The notes under the pieces: generated by a model
The model's database searches: none
What the model was told of the DNA's origin: nothing
Seen by the model: the letters and a program-made list of their open reading frames with translations, nothing else
Made by a program: the position numbers and the translations under genes
Shown: one piece after another, positions 1 through 11,110 of the stretch
Position numbering within the stretch: position 1 is the stretch's first letter
Layout: every line of letters starts with the position of its first letter
Assembly (NCBI GenBank): GCA_029237695.1
Contig: CM055265.1
Span: 72,517,912 to 72,581,911 of the forward strand
Source of the DNA: Conchocele bisecta
Lineage: Eukaryota; Mollusca; Bivalvia; Lucinida; Thyasiridae
Reading direction: 5' to 3'
Length of the DNA: 64,000 bases

Positions 1-108
1 TTGTTTGACTATTGTGTCAGTGACATCTTGGAAACAACATGACTGTGTCACATAGATGTACATTCTTTTATGACACCATGTTCTGTCTTTTCTTGGACTC
101 TACTACTT

Positions 109-1667
109 TTTTAGCTCACCTGCGCGAAGCTCATGTGAGCTATTGTTACCACAATGTGTCCGTCGTCGTCCGTCATCCATCGTCGTCCGTCGTCGTCTGT
201 GAACATTTTCAAACGTCTTCTCCTCGGTAACCATTGGGCCTATAGTCACCAAACTTCATGGTCATGGTCCTTAGGTAGGGGGATTACAAAATTGTTAAAA
301 AGACGTCATTACGTAATCCAAGATGGCCGCCGTCTAAAAATAGCACAAATTCTTCAAAAAATTTCTTCTCAAGAACCGCCAACCGGATTTTGACAAAACT
401 TGGTAGGAATGATCGATGTACAAAGCTCTTTCAAAGTTCTTAAAATGGTGACACCGGGGTCAAAAATGGGCGTGGCCCGTGGGGTCAAATTGTGGTCAAA
501 TTTTATTTTTGACCGAATATGGTCATGTCATATATCAAATCGAAGGTATCAACGAGGCGATCACTCTGGTGCATTATTTGTCGAAATCGGATGGTTATGT
601 CATCCAAGATGGCCACCGAAGGGTCAAACGGTCGTTCTTTTATTAGAGATTTCAAAATTCTTCTTCACATGAACCGCTTGGCCCATGGTAGCCAAACTTC
701 ACAGTTATGGTCCATGGGTGAAGCCTTTTCAGATTTGTTAAAACGGAGGTCATCGCTAATCCAAGATGGCCGCCATCTAAAAATAGCACAAATTCTTAAA
801 AAATATTCTTCTCATGAACCGCCAGCCTGATTTCGACGAAACTTGGTATGAATGATCAATGTACAATGCTCTTTCAAAGTTGTTCAAATGGTGACCATGT
901 CCATATCAAATTGAAGTTATCAAAGAGGCGATCGCTCTGGTACATTTTTTTGTCAAAATTGGATGGTCTTGTCATCCAAGATGGCCGCTGAAAGGTCAAA
1001 AGGTCGTTCTTTTATTAGAGATTTCTAAATTCTTCTTCACACGAACCGCTTGGCCCATGGTGGCCAAACTTCAAAGTTATGGTCCATGGGTGAAGCCTTT
1101 TCAGATTTGATAAAACGGAGGTCGTCGCTAATCCAAGATGGCCGCCGTCTAAAAATAGCACAAATTCTTACAAAATCTTCTTCTCATGAACCGCCAGCCG
1201 GATTTCGACGAAACTGGGTAGGAATGATCGACGTAGAATGCTCTTTCAAAGGTGTTAAAATGGTGCCCCGGGGTCAAAAATGGGCGTGGTTCATGGGGTC
1301 AAATTTTATTTTTTACCAAATATGCTCATGTCATATATCAAATTGAAGGTATCAATGAGGCGATTGCTCTGGTGCAATATTTGTCGGAATCGGATGATTA
1401 TGTCATCCATGATGGCCGCCAAAAGGTCCATTTATTCAAGATTTTGAATTTTGAACGACATGGCCGATGCTGGCCAAACTTCATAGTAAGTTAAGACCCT
1501 TGGGTGAAGCATTTTCAGATTTGGTAAAATGAGAGTCATCGCTTAATCCAAGATGACCACCATCTAACAATAGCACAATTTTTTTAAAACACATGAACTC
1601 AATGTCACATTCTCCTCTGGTGTTCACGGAGTCAGGTGAGCGAATTAGGGCCATCATGGCCCTCTTG
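109..1667 (+). mobile_element. Pearl/HINE-like Helitron-group element
   Basis: The 5' end reads ttagctcacctg and the 3' side has the complementary caggtgagc, placed inside the end and followed by a hairpin (gggccat/atggccc) and ctcttg, then T. This asymmetric inverted repeat plus terminal hairpin is the known layout of Helentron-derived non-autonomous elements. A GTC-rich microsatellite lies at about 165-200. The body holds about three diverged tandem units of roughly 370-450 bp, marked by ccaagatggccgcc-like blocks near 320, 763 and 1133. Copy B of the duplication lacks it, with about 65 bp of other sequence at that point. Open frames here are repeat by-products and no Rep/helicase is seen. 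Confidence 0.65.
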
Positions 1668-1680
1668 TTTATGTCTTCAT

Positions 1681-2194
1681 ATTAAAGGTACATGCCAACT
1701 CAGTAGGCACAAAATGTTCTTTATAGGAGTTAAATAAGTGTATAATTGTGTCACTTTTCCACCAGTTCTAAAGATTACGAGTGCCCGCTATACAGATATA
1801 ATCATTTAGTAATAATTAGTTTACTGATTGTGTCTCGCGGTGCTATCAGGCTATTTTCATATGCAAATGAGGCACAATATTTTTTTAATTATTTATAATA
1901 ATTAAATGCGTCGCCTGAAATAATACTATTTTCGACAGATTATAAAGTATTATCATTGCACATCAAAAAATAAATACAGAGAATAAATAGTAATGTCCGT
2001 TAACATTTTAAGGAAACACGGTTATCGCCCCTGATATCAGTGTGGAAATTTAGGTCTAATATAAAATGTATAATAATGCCAATCAATACATGGGGTAATG
2101 GTGAATGAATGTTTATTTTGTCATAAAATGTCACGGATGATGTCTCTGATATAAAGAACATTTTGTGCCTACTGAGTGGACATGCACCTTTAAT
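1681..2194. mobile_element. MITE with ~45-bp terminal inverted repeats
   Basis: The left end (attaaaggtacatgcc...) is the reverse complement of the right end (...catgcacctttaat) over roughly 45 bases with a few mismatches, both including gtaggcacaaaatgttcttt or its complement. The interior is AT-rich with no coding potential. Copy B keeps only the left 215 bp (22648-22862), so it lost the right half. A diverged relative is at 3797-4250. Confidence 0.7.
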
Positions 2195-2590
2195 TTTCGA
2201 TAATTTCTTGCTTGTCAGGTGATAGAACATGACACATGACACATCGTCCACATTGATGGGCTAAACAGAAATAGTTTGATGTTGTCACATATGACGTTAC
2301 ATGTGGTCAGAATAGCATGTCTTGATACCGGACCATCTATATAAACATTACCAAAATGTGTTGAACATTTGTACAAGTCTCAGTTTATTTGTAAACTTAC
2401 GGCATGTACATGCGCGTATATGGATCTGACTGGAGAAAGGTTGTTTATGACATTGATGGCCAGTCTAGCCCCTGATCTTCTAGTGCAATATTGCTGCTTA
2501 GTAAGAATCTATAGTTAGTTAGAAGCAAGAATGGAGAATGATGCATACCTTTATGGATGGGCAGGCAGATGTGGTTCTATGCTGGTCATC
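2195..2590. other. Intron-like sequence, no gene seen
   Basis: AT-rich sequence shared almost unchanged with copy B at about 22866-23230. I see no exon, RNA gene or repeat border in it. Confidence 0.5.
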
Positions 2591-2741
2591 AGGGATTCCG
2601 CTGGGGAAAATAAAAAAATCGCCATTTCAAAAAAAAAAAAAAAAATCCTTTTTTTTTTTTTTTCGAAAATTGTAATTTTGTATCACCAATTGTTTATTTT
2701 TATCGCCAATTGCGAAAGCGGCGATCGCCAGCGGAATCCCT
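2591..2741. mobile_element. Short MITE (agggattccgctgg ends)
   Basis: The ends agggattccgctgg and ccagcggaatccct are perfect inverted repeats. The inside is A/T homopolymer and atcgcca-rich. The same element sits at the same place in copy B (23231-23373), so it predates the duplication. It lies about 60 bp before the EGF exon acceptor. Confidence 0.6.
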
Positions 2742-2800
2742 GGGTCACAATGTCAGTAAGCCTCATTTTGGACGTCATAGCCACATTGTTCATGTTGTAG

Positions 2801-2914
2801 AAACTGATTTCTGCTCGATTACGGACTGCCTCAATGATGGGACATGTGTGAACATACCAGGAGGATTCACATGTAATTGTCTCTCTGGGTGGACAGGTGA
2901 ACTATGTGGCAACG
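2801..2914 (+). CDS. EGF-like exon, diverged type (copy A)
   Basis: This is an internal exon of 114 bp, phase 1-1, with acceptor ttgtag and donor gtaagt. It encodes one EGF-like domain of 38 codons with six cysteines spaced 4-5-8-1-8. The C2-xxxx-T-C3 site fits the O-fucosylation consensus, and the C3 to C5 segment fits the Asp/Asn beta-hydroxylation consensus. It lacks the D-x-D-E-C start of the calcium-binding type and is clearly different from the repeated 120-bp exons, so it is probably an upstream unique domain of the same gene. The reading frame needs one base from an earlier exon that is not visible. Its duplicate is 23433-23546. Function by inference: a module in a secreted or membrane protein. 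Confidence 0.8.
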
Positions 2915-3300
2915 GTAAGTTACATTTGCAGCTACAAATCTATGCAGGTTCAAAAATGTTGTTGTACTCGGCATCTTAATAAAATGTTTTGTGTCGAAAA
3001 ATACACTAGTTTCTTGAAGAGATGTTATTCCGCTCTACTTAGACCTATCACATAAATGCAATTTTCATCTAGTAACTGGCGCCATTTTTTTGCACCGGTT
3101 ACTAGACGAAAATGTGTCTATACAGTATTTCTGCATGTAGCTGAATGGGAATTTATCAGGAATCGAGCGTCCATTTCGACGTGAAACATTTGACACTGTG
3201 CTGAGTGCAGCACCAGTGAATAAGGTGCATATCTAGTGCTATCACCCAGACCACGATACAAACACCCCATGGGATATGGAAAATATAATATTACCACAGT

Positions 3301-3545
3301 TTAAACTTTATTTATTTTACAACGATTACAAACAAGCGCGAGAGCACTTATACAAATGCTTTCGTTGGCACAGATGAAGGCGTAAGGGTGGTCATTAATG
3401 TGGGAGAAAACCGGAGTACCCGGAGGAAACCCACTTGTCTGATCTGGCGACCACCATACCATCTCACATGCTGCCCCTGCCGAGGATCGAACCCGGGGTT
3501 GCATTGGTGAGAAGCACGCTCGTTACCGATTGCGCTGACCGGACA
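3301..3545 (-). mobile_element. tRNA-derived SINE (copy A)
   Basis: On the minus strand the head has an A-box-like stretch (tcagcgcaatcggt) and a B box (ggttcgatcc), the internal promoter of a tRNA gene, without a foldable intact tRNA. The body holds the ccggagtacccggagg-type block common in invertebrate SINEs, and the 3' side is A/T-rich. The 8-bp accacagt occurs on both sides (3293-3300 and 3546-3553) as a target-site duplication. The same insertion is in copy B. Confidence 0.7.
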
Positions 3546-3580
3546 ACCACAGTAGTTTGATACTTAGCAAAGCTCGAATA

Positions 3581-4890
3581 GGTCTTGGGCAGAAGCAGGT
3601 CTGCCCTCTTATGTTATTCTCATTTGATATTTGCGACCAGTGTAGACCTAGTCCAGTCTGATAATATTATTATGTTTTTTAGTTGTCTTGTTTTTCGAAA
3701 TAAAAGATGCAAACTTACATTGGTATTGCTGCCCGAAATTAGAAAACTTGCACGTTGGCAGTACACACAAGCCAACTAGAATAATACTGGGGTCCCATCT
3801 AGTAGGTACAAAATATTCTTTATGCAAATTAAATAACTGTAAAATTGTGTAACTATTCCACTAGTTTTAAAAGTTACGATTGCCCGCTACACATATATAA
3901 TCATTCAGTAATCTTTAATTTATTGACAGAGAGGGTGACGGTATCAGGCTATTTTCATATGCAAATGAGGCAGGATATTTTTTAATTATTTATGTCAACT
4001 AAATACATCACCTGAATAAATATTTTGATCGACATATCATAAAGTATGATCATCACACATCAAAAAATACATAAATGGGCTAAATAGTTGTTTCTGTTAT
4101 CATTTTAAGAAAACACGGTTATCGCCCCCGTTATCAAACTGGCAATTTGCGTCTAATGTAAAAAGTATAATACCGGTACTGTTAATTAGTACGTCTGGTA
4201 ATGGTAAATCAATGTTCATTTTGCCCTAAAAATGTCATATCTAAAGAATAAACAAAACAAATGTGTTTCCCTATATTATAACCTGGCATGTGGGACTATG
4301 TTTAACATACATACACATAGGTTGTGTTTGATAATGTATGTATGCAAATCAAAACAGCATTGTGCAGAAAATCACGTCGGCTTCAGGTGAAAGTGTGCTA
4401 CTCTTTGACTGATATTAACTTCCTGTACACTTGCCGCTGTTCTGTACGCTAGTATGAATTGTGTGTAATGCCAACTTTGTGTTTCTTAATTAATCTGTCA
4501 TGCTCCACATTAGGTGTGTATTTGCGTAAATACCCAATTAAAATTGCCAAAAACCCAAGTGAAATCAGAAGTAGTGAGTATCAAAAAGCAATGAAAAGTT
4601 TGTGGTATCTTTATCATGCTAGAGAAAACAATAAACAGACCACAAATGTAGCATATTTTCTTATTTTTCCATGAAACACATCTTGGTATTTCACCAAGGA
4701 GACAATTCTAATGAAATACCAAGATGTGTTTTCATTTAGAATCAAACTATTCAATGAGTGCGGTCTGCTGATGTGTAAACAGTTGTGTGATTCTATTTTA
4801 CACAATTAAAATTTTGAATTGCTTCAGAAATGATGGAGTGACAATACTCAATTACTAATTCCTTATCTGGAGCCCTGTCTGTTTATCGAA
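3581..4890. other. Block present in copy A only
   Basis: Copy B passes directly from gctcgaata to the acctacatcacctgaatg stretch, while copy A has about 1.3 kb between them. It contains the diverged MITE at 3797-4250 and a short palindrome around atgaaacacatcttggtatttc / gaaataccaagatgtg (4671-4732). No coding sequence is recognised. It is either an insertion in A or a deletion in B. Confidence 0.6.
3797..4250. mobile_element. Diverged relative of the 1681-2194 MITE
   Basis: The order of recognisable blocks is the same as at 1681-2194 (gtaggtacaaaatattctt, caggctattttcatatgcaa, aaacacggttatcgccc, aatgttcattttg), with many substitutions and a worn right end. Confidence 0.55.
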
Positions 4891-6141
4891 TTGACCTACA
4901 TCACCTGAATGAACAGTCATATGCCAAGTGTAATGCATGGAAGCCGTTACAGATGATTCCCACCTTAAAATATAAGGTACATGTGAATGTTCTATTTGAA
5001 CTGTGTTACATTTCCTTACATGTATGAGGGCCCTTCAAAAAGCTCCATTTTTAATAGTCATACATACAACTTTGATATTTCGATATGCATACTTGTGTAG
5101 TAGGGTGGGTCTAAGGTCTATATATCTTGATCTGGTGTCAGTGTTCCTTCAATGAGAGGAAACCAGAGTATCTGAGGTATGCAGGGGGTTTACTGTGTTA
5201 CCTCTAGATTTGACCTACTACATAACAGATCTGGAAGTATAATGCTCACCAGCCAGACTAAACTACAGCAAATAATATCTGGCTATATATATATATAGTG
5301 ACTATATCAGGTTTCTATCACTATTCACAAGGGCTCAACCACACACGTAATAGACAAATTTAAACTTTTATACAGATGAAAATTATGACAAGTTAATAGT
5401 GAATATTCATTAATCGGCTGACGAAATGAGTTTATTTGTGGTAGGTCGATGGATATGTATATGGATGTAAATGGAGGTCATTTTGGAAGGTTATGAAATT
5501 CTATAGACTGTTGCGACCTACAAAGTCCGGTAAGGTTGATAAATTGATTCGAACTACAAAGTTTGATAATATAATAATTAATTACGAAGACTGGCCAAAA
5601 ATAAATAGGGTTCAAAAATAAGTTGCGAACACATAGTTTGATGGTGAGATTTGTGAAACAAACTCGATGACAAACATACATTGTAAAGAACAACATTGTA
5701 ACCCTATACAACTTGATCACCAAAAGTTGACTATTTGTCTGTATTCTGTAAGATAATTAATTATAAAATAGTGAGTAAATTCTCTTGACTATTATATAGA
5801 GAATTTACTACTAGAACGTTTGTAAACAAATGTAAGGGAAATAGTCATAGTGAACAACACTAGTATCTAGAACTTTGTATGGGAGTACGGAATTATGAAA
5901 AGTATAACATTATTAACAAGGGAGGTAAGTAATCAAGCTGACTCCTACTACACTTGCAGTATATTATGTACCATTCAGCGTATGAATGTTGTGTCACTCA
6001 GCTTACAGTTCTTTCAAAATCAGTTATTGAAATAGTACCATCATAACTAAGTGGCGCAGTTTGACTGAAGGCTTTATAACCTGACCCTAATGCTCTTCCC
6101 CTATATATTCACTTTTGATATTTGTACATAAATTGTTGTAG
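4891..6141. other. Intron between EGF exons (copy A)
   Basis: Matches 24817-26104 of copy B closely; B has an extra stretch of about 36 bp near 25188-25221. A short (ta)n run is at 5286-5297. No gene or structured RNA is recognised. Confidence 0.5.
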
Positions 6142-6261
6142 ACATTGACGAGTGTATGGAGAGTCCAGCTCGCTGTAAGAATGGAGCCAGCTGTGACAAC
6201 GAGATTGGTGACTACACCTGTGACTGTCTCGGTGGATGGATGGGCAAGGATTGTGACATGG
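6142..6261 (+). CDS. EGF exon, cluster 1 first (GGW variant)
   Basis: A 120-bp phase 1-1 exon with acceptor ttgtag and donor gtaggt. It encodes one calcium-binding-type EGF domain: D-I-D-E-C start and cysteine spacing 6-5-8-1-8. C2-xxxx-S-C3 fits the O-fucosylation site and C3-x-N-xxxx-Y-x-C-x-C fits the beta-hydroxylation site, so calcium binding and Notch-type glycosylation are predicted from family knowledge. It differs from the other repeats by Gly-Gly-Trp and a terminal Asp-Met-Gly, variants shared only with 14803-14922 and 26105-26224. That marks these three as copies of the same position. The following intron carries a SINE tail. Confidence 0.85.
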
Positions 6262-6299
6262 GTAGGTATTTGTGGGTTTATCAATTACTAGTATTGATT

Positions 6300-6405
6300 A
6301 TCTTGTACAGGTAATATATGGGATTTAGTACTAAACCCATTGACCCGGCCTTAAATGACCTTAGCTGTTGATAGGCCGTTAAACCCCAACAAACAAACAA
6401 ACTAG
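6300..6405 (+). repeat. SINE 3' tail with (CAAA)n end
   Basis: The block ttaaatgaccttagctgttg...gttaaaccccaacaaacaaacaaac is the 3' part of the SINE seen in full at 16308-16582. It sits in the intron after the GGW-type EGF exon here, at about 14975-15072 and at 26283-26366. Confidence 0.65.
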
Positions 6406-6466
6406 TATTGATTATCATTATGGTGAGCTAAATATATGATATAGTGATGTTGGTGCCATACATTTA

Positions 6467-6579
6467 CGACATGAGAGTGTATGAGTCCAGCTCGCTGTAA
6501 GAAGGAGCAGCTGTGACAACGAGATTGGTGACTACACCAGTGATTGTCGATGGAATGGATGGGCAAGATTGTGACACAG
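6467..6579 (+). pseudogene. EGF exon copy with small indels
   Basis: A recognisable EGF repeat with several 1-2 base losses and gains and no clean acceptor. The frame is broken. Neighbouring copies are perfect, so sequencing or consensus error is at least as likely as decay. Confidence 0.6.
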
Positions 6580-6658
6580 GAGTATCTGTGGGTCAATTAT
6601 ATTGACTGTCTTATGGTGAGCATATATATATATAGTGATGTGGTATCACGTATTTACA

Positions 6659-6767
6659 CCTTGATGAGTGTATGGAGAGTCCAAGCTCGCTGTAAGATGG
6701 AGCCACTGACAACGATGTGACTACACTGTGATGTCTCGATGGATGATGGGCAAGGATTGTGACACAG
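6659..6767 (+). pseudogene. EGF exon copy with small indels
   Basis: An EGF repeat missing about 11 bases in scattered places. The acceptor reads ttacac instead of ttacag. Broken frame. Confidence 0.6.
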
Positions 6768-6848
6768 GTGTATCTGTGGGTTTATCACGTATGACTGTCA
6801 TTATGGTAGCTATATATATATATGATGTTGGTATCGTTGTATTTACAG

Positions 6849-6963
6849 ACATGGGACGAGTGTATGGAGAGAGCTCGCTGGGTACGATGGAGCCAGCTGT
6901 GACACGAGATTGGTGACTACACGGTGATTGTCAAGTGGATGTGGGTCAAGGATTGTGACACAG
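6849..6963 (+). pseudogene. EGF exon copy with small indels
   Basis: The acceptor ttacag is kept, but scattered small indels break the frame, and the donor reads cagtaggt with one G missing. Confidence 0.6.
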
Positions 6964-7050
6964 TAGGTACTGTGGGTTTATCAATTAGTATTGACTGTCA
7001 TTAGGTGAGCTATATATATGATATATAGTGATTGTATCCACGTAATACCA

Positions 7051-7172
7051 GAACTGAGAGTGTATGGGGAAGAGTCATCTCGCTGGTAGATTGAGCAGGG
7101 CTGTTGAGATACAGAGATGTTGACTACCAGCCTGTGACTGTCCTCGAGGATGGATGGCCAAGGATTGTGACA
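7051..7172 (+). pseudogene. EGF exon copy, heavily altered
   Basis: This is the most altered copy of the cluster. The cysteine codons can be followed only with several frame changes, and both splice sites are unclear. Confidence 0.5.
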
Positions 7173-7253
7173 GTAGTATCTGTGGGTATCAATAGTATGA
7201 CGTCATTATGGTGAGCTATATATATAGTGATTGGGTGTACCGTGTATTTACAA

Positions 7254-7366
7254 GGACTGACGAGTGTATGGAGCATCGGTGTACAATTGAGAGCTGTGAC
7301 AAAAGAGATGTTGACTACACTTGTGATGTCTCGATGGATGGCCCATGGGCAAGGATTGTGACACAG
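7254..7366 (+). pseudogene. EGF exon copy with small indels
   Basis: Part of the domain is lost between the first and third cysteine codons, the end is near normal, and the donor gtaggt is present after acacag. Broken frame. Confidence 0.55.
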
Positions 7367-7460
7367 GTAGGTGGAAGTATCTGTGGGTTTATCATTAGTA
7401 TGACTGTCATTATGATGAGCTATATATATGTATAGTGATGTTGGTATCACGTATTTACAG

Positions 7461-7580
7461 ACCTTGATGAGTGTATGGAGAGTCCAGCTCGCTGTAAGAA
7501 TGGAGCCAGCTGTGACAACGAGATTGGTGACTACACCTGTGACTGTCTCGATGGATGGATGGGCAAGGATTGTGACACAG
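7461..7580 (+). CDS. EGF exon (intact), cluster 1
   Basis: Intact 120-bp phase 1-1 exon with acceptor tttacag and donor gtaggt. The domain starts D-L-D-E-C, with cysteine spacing 6-5-8-1-8 and the fucosylation and hydroxylation consensus sites intact. A 91-bp intron leads to the next exon. Confidence 0.85.
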
Positions 7581-7671
7581 GTAGGTATCTGTGGGTTTAT
7601 CAATTAGTATTGACTGTCATTATGGTGAGCTATATATATGATATAGTGATGTTGGTATCGTGTATTTACAG

Positions 7672-7791
7672 ACATTGACGAGTGTATGGAGAGTCCAGCT
7701 CGCTGTAAGAATGGAGCCAGCTGTGACAACGAGATTGGTGACTACTCCTGCGACTGTCTCGATGAATGGACGGGCAAGGATTGTGACACAG
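7672..7791 (+). CDS. EGF exon (intact), cluster 1 last
   Basis: Intact 120-bp phase 1-1 exon. It has a few private changes (Tyr-Ser-Cys, Asp-Glu-Trp-Thr) compared with the array consensus, and the donor is gtgggt. After it the 91-bp intron pattern is lost and repeat-rich sequence follows. Confidence 0.85.
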
Positions 7792-7829
7792 GTGGGTATC
7801 TGTAGGTTTATAAATTAATATTGACTAGA

Positions 7830-8917
7830 CTGTAGCTCCAATATACCTCGATCGCGTATCAATATACCTCGATCGCGTATATCGCGATCTCCATTATAGC
7901 CGCGGATCTCCCATGGATCGCAAAAAAATAGAAAAAAAGGGGGGGGAGGGAGAAAAAATAATAATAGTAATAAAAAAAAAAAAAGTCATCGCGTAATTAT
8001 TTGCTTCGTGATTTTTGTGCGGCAATTCAGAGTCCATGAAAGCGTTATTATTAGTGTGTTAGTACAATTAATACCTTTAATAAGGTAAATAGGCCTATTT
8101 AATAATCGATACAATTGCCTTAATCCTAATTGATATGTTTTCGCGACGTTATTACCGCACGTGCATGTCCGTATCAAAGGGGCATGCCGACAAGTGTCGG
8201 TCGCTATAATTATCACGTCATGTTTGTGACAGACATTAAACTACAAATGCCGCGCTAAAATATTTGCCACGCATAAATAACGTCAAAAGTTTGATGAATT
8301 GCAGAATATGATTTAACAGGACACATAAAAATCGTCTTATGAGACAATTCTCATATGATGGCAAAACATGTTTATTAAAAAATCATTTTTTTACAAAACA
8401 TGAGAATTGCCTCCTAAAACGTATGAATCGCACAGTGTCGTGTTAGGGCCATGTTACAATCTCGTGTTTACGAGAGGCCAAATTGCGAGACTGCGAAATC
8501 GGGAGGCGAAAACGTAGAATTCTATTCGTTGCGTACCCCCTGTGATTACACTTGTCAACAGCTGATCCTCCACGTGTATAGTCGGGACACGTGACCATTA
8601 TTTATTGATTAATCCTTTCACCCCTAAATAGCCGACATTGACCGACTCGCGCTAAAATTTGGACAAGTTCATCTATTATATGATGAATATTTTTCATCAA
8701 AAAGTGTTTGAGCGTGACAAGGTAAACTCCCTACAAGCCGGCTTATCTTGATCTACACTGTTGGCAAACGTTGACGTTATGTCATGCTGGTTATTTATAG
8801 GGTTGAAAGGGTTAACATTGACCCGAGCTGAGACACAGTTGAAGTCGTCACAGCTGGGCACCAAACAATCAATAGCGCTACACGTTATCCTATCCCAATA
8901 CACACAGTCTACATTTT
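7830..8917. other. Repeat-rich intron, no gene seen
   Basis: Contains a duplicated aatatacctcgatcgcgtat, a G/A homopolymer stretch near 7935-7985, and hairpin-type repeats near 8320-8430 of the family also seen at 9509-11100. No exon is recognised. Confidence 0.45.
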
Positions 8918-9509
8918 ATAGTCGAACCTGTGTTACCGACCACCTGGGAATAGCGACCACCTGTCTACAACGGCCAGTTAAAGTTAAACCCCAACCCCCC
9001 CCCCCCCCCCCAACCCACCTCCAATTGGAACGACCACCCCCGAACTGCGACCAGCGACCAAGTGACCAGCTATTTTCATTCCCACACGCCCCCCGTCCAA
9101 TTGGAATAACGACCACCCCCGAACTGCGACCAGCGACCAAGTGACCAGCTATTTTCATTCCCACACGGCATTTTTGTGTGTGAACAGCGACCATGTCATG
9201 TTTTTGTCGACAAAAAAAAATAGCACCACAATCGCTATTTTCCTTTCATCAAAATCTGGTCGCTATCATCTGAATTGCAACTGGTCGTAACCAATTAGTC
9301 ATCAATTACATTCGCATTCTTTTGAAAACATTTACCTTGCCCGATATGGTCGGTGTCATTTTGGCGACATTAAACATTTTCCATAAAAAATATTGCATAA
9401 CTCCATTAACGGTAATTCCCGATATGTATTCCGTGTCATGTATTCCAATAGGCATGATGTAATTCTGCGCAAGTCATAAAACTCCATCATTAGCTGGCAA
9501 ACTTCAAAG
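8918..9509 (-). mobile_element. Fragment of the TA-target element family
   Basis: The start (agtcgaacctgtg) and the following blocks match, in reverse orientation, the right 560 bp of the complete element at 31502-33255: cgaccacctggga, acggccagttaaa, ccccgaactgcgacc, ggtgtcattttggcgacatt and cccgatatgtattc. It has an internal duplication of the aactgcgaccagcgaccaag block. The other end is missing. Confidence 0.6.
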
Positions 9510-10528
9510 GGCATATGAGAATTCTAATAAACATGGTTTGGCAGCATATGAGAATCGTGTCGAGTGTTACGTGTCCTCATGTTTTAGGAGGTGATTCTAA
9601 TGTTTTGTAAAAAATATAATATAATAAACATGGTTTGGCAGCATATGAGAATCGTCTTCCAAGACGAGTGTTACATGTCCTGTTAGAGACATGAGACATG
9701 TTACAATCTCGTGTTTTCTGATTACTGCTGGTGAACACGTTTTGGTCTTTGTTAGTCGCATATGCAATAAGCCCGGCGTATATCAAATGCACGTGTGGTT
9801 ACCGATTGTGACATGTGACAGTGTCGGAGAGTGAGACATCAAAGGTTACAAAGCGGTGTCTAAAAGGTTAAGTCGTGTCGATCTGACCTTTGATACACAC
9901 TGACGCGACATTAACAGAGAAGCACATTTACGATGAATTACACATATTTTTTTTATCCATGGAATGGAATGGAACTAGGAGCAGAATCTCCGGAAAAAAA
10001 GGTAGTCATTATGTATCACCGTATGGCAAAATTCCGCGATGCAATGATGCAGTATTAAAACAATAACAGTATCAAAAAATGTTTTGTTCTCTCTCAATAT
10101 ACATGTATTGGCAGCACACTAGAATCGTCACCTAAGACGATTATCATGTTTTGTCAAACTATTGATAATCAAACTGTTTTTTGTCAAGTAATATTGATGC
10201 CCACATTTGTTCTATTTTTTAGAACATATTTGTCCTGTTAGGGACATGTTACACTCGCACAGAGGTTGAGATCGCGAAAACGCGAAGCGTGATCAGGACA
10301 GCATGAAACGGAGATTCTATCATATTCAATCTTGCGTTTTTGCAACCTCCTGCTTGATCTCGCGTGTTTGCTTACGATCTCGCAAGTGTGTTGGAATTGC
10401 GTTATATACACATGCATGTGCAATTTCAAATGCATGATTTCGACACACGCGCGAGTATAACTAACCCAAATTTTCTGTCTGTAACGCAGGGCAAGTCGGC
10501 CTGCGCTACAGACAGAAAAGTTGGGTTA
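9510..10528. repeat. Dispersed repeat with hairpin cores
   Basis: The order of blocks (catatgagaatcgtc, gacatgttacaatctcg, gctggtgaacacgttttgg, gatctgacctttgatacac, attttctgtctgtaacgcag) recurs at about 41926-42620 with many differences. Its origin is unknown. Short inverted repeats built on gaatcgtctt/aagacgatt are scattered through it. No coding sequence is recognised. Confidence 0.5.
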
Positions 10529-10758
10529 TTTTGTTTGTTTATTGGTGTTTAACGGCATATCAACAGCTAAGGTCATTTAAGGCCAGGTCAACGGCTTCGA
10601 TCCCTCATTTAACCTGCTGCATTGGAAAATATATTCAGCCCTGAAATTAGAATAACCTGACCTGGTGCCAGGCCCATACCACACCAAAGTCACTTTAAAT
10701 AGCCCCTTCCCCTAAAAGTAATAGGATTATGAATAATCGTAATACTCACATAAGGGGT
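10529..10758 (-). mobile_element. SINE with (CAAA)n tail
   Basis: Reverse complement of the element at 16308-16582: a (TTTG)n start, then the gttaacggcc...aaggtcatttaagg tail region, and the gtaatactcacataagggg head. About 230 bp. Confidence 0.6.
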
Positions 10759-10779
10759 ATAAAAAAAACAGATTCAAAA

Positions 10780-11110
10780 CTGTCGCATACAAGAATGCCA
10801 ACGACGTACCTGAGGGCCAGATCGCGAAAACACGAGACGATTCTCGTGTTTTTAGGAGATGATTCTCATGTTTTGTTCTTGTTGAGAAATATGTTTTCTT
10901 TCTAATAAAGATGTTTTGTGAGCTCATAAGAATCATCTCCTAAGACAATTCTCTATGTTTTTGTTAAGAAATATTGGTGTGTTTGTCCATAGTTTTTCGA
11001 TTTCTTAATAAAACATGTTTTGGGAACATCAGAATTGCTTTTAGGAGACGATTCTCATGTTTAGTCAAAATGCTTTTTAAGATATATGTTTTTTTCTAAT
11101 AAACGATGTC
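10780..11110. repeat. Hairpin repeat cluster
   Basis: Repeated gacgattctcatgttttg and its complement in alternating orientation (10830, 10855, 10930, 11035), separated by T-rich spacers with ttctaataaa. Same family as 9510-10528. No gene. Confidence 0.45.

Larger units (their letters stand above)
1..6420. repeat. Segmental duplication, copy A
   Basis: This stretch matches 22470-26366 in the same order and orientation: the opening tgtgtcagtgacatc segment, a truncated MITE, a diverged EGF exon, a tRNA-like SINE, about 1.4 kb of intron and a 120-bp EGF exon followed by a SINE tail. Long runs, for example 5560-5870 against 25521-25832, differ at only a few bases. Differences are mostly block events: copy A carries the element at 109-1667, the complete MITE at 1681-2194 and the block 3581-4890, while copy B carries the fold-back element at 23672-24230 and a Tc1-type insertion. 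It may be a tandem duplication or an unpurged haplotype. Confidence 0.85.

Noticed and set aside
109..1667. Repeated protein-like blocks (Ser-Leu-Ile-Gln-Asp-Gly-Arg)
   Set aside because: Three tandem non-coding units of a pearl-like element; frames are short and interrupted.
3301..3553. Possible tRNA gene (A and B box-like segments)
   Set aside because: No complete cloverleaf; the same block with a SINE body and flanking duplication occurs twice, so it is a tRNA-derived SINE.
6087..7603. Minus-strand frames opposite each EGF exon
   Set aside because: Shadows of the conserved + strand exons; no independent domain or splice support.
7208..7678. EGF frames continuing into the intron as 67-residue proteins
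   Set aside because: The reading-through part is the 91-bp intron, which ends in an in-frame stop just before the next acceptor; splice sites explain the pattern.
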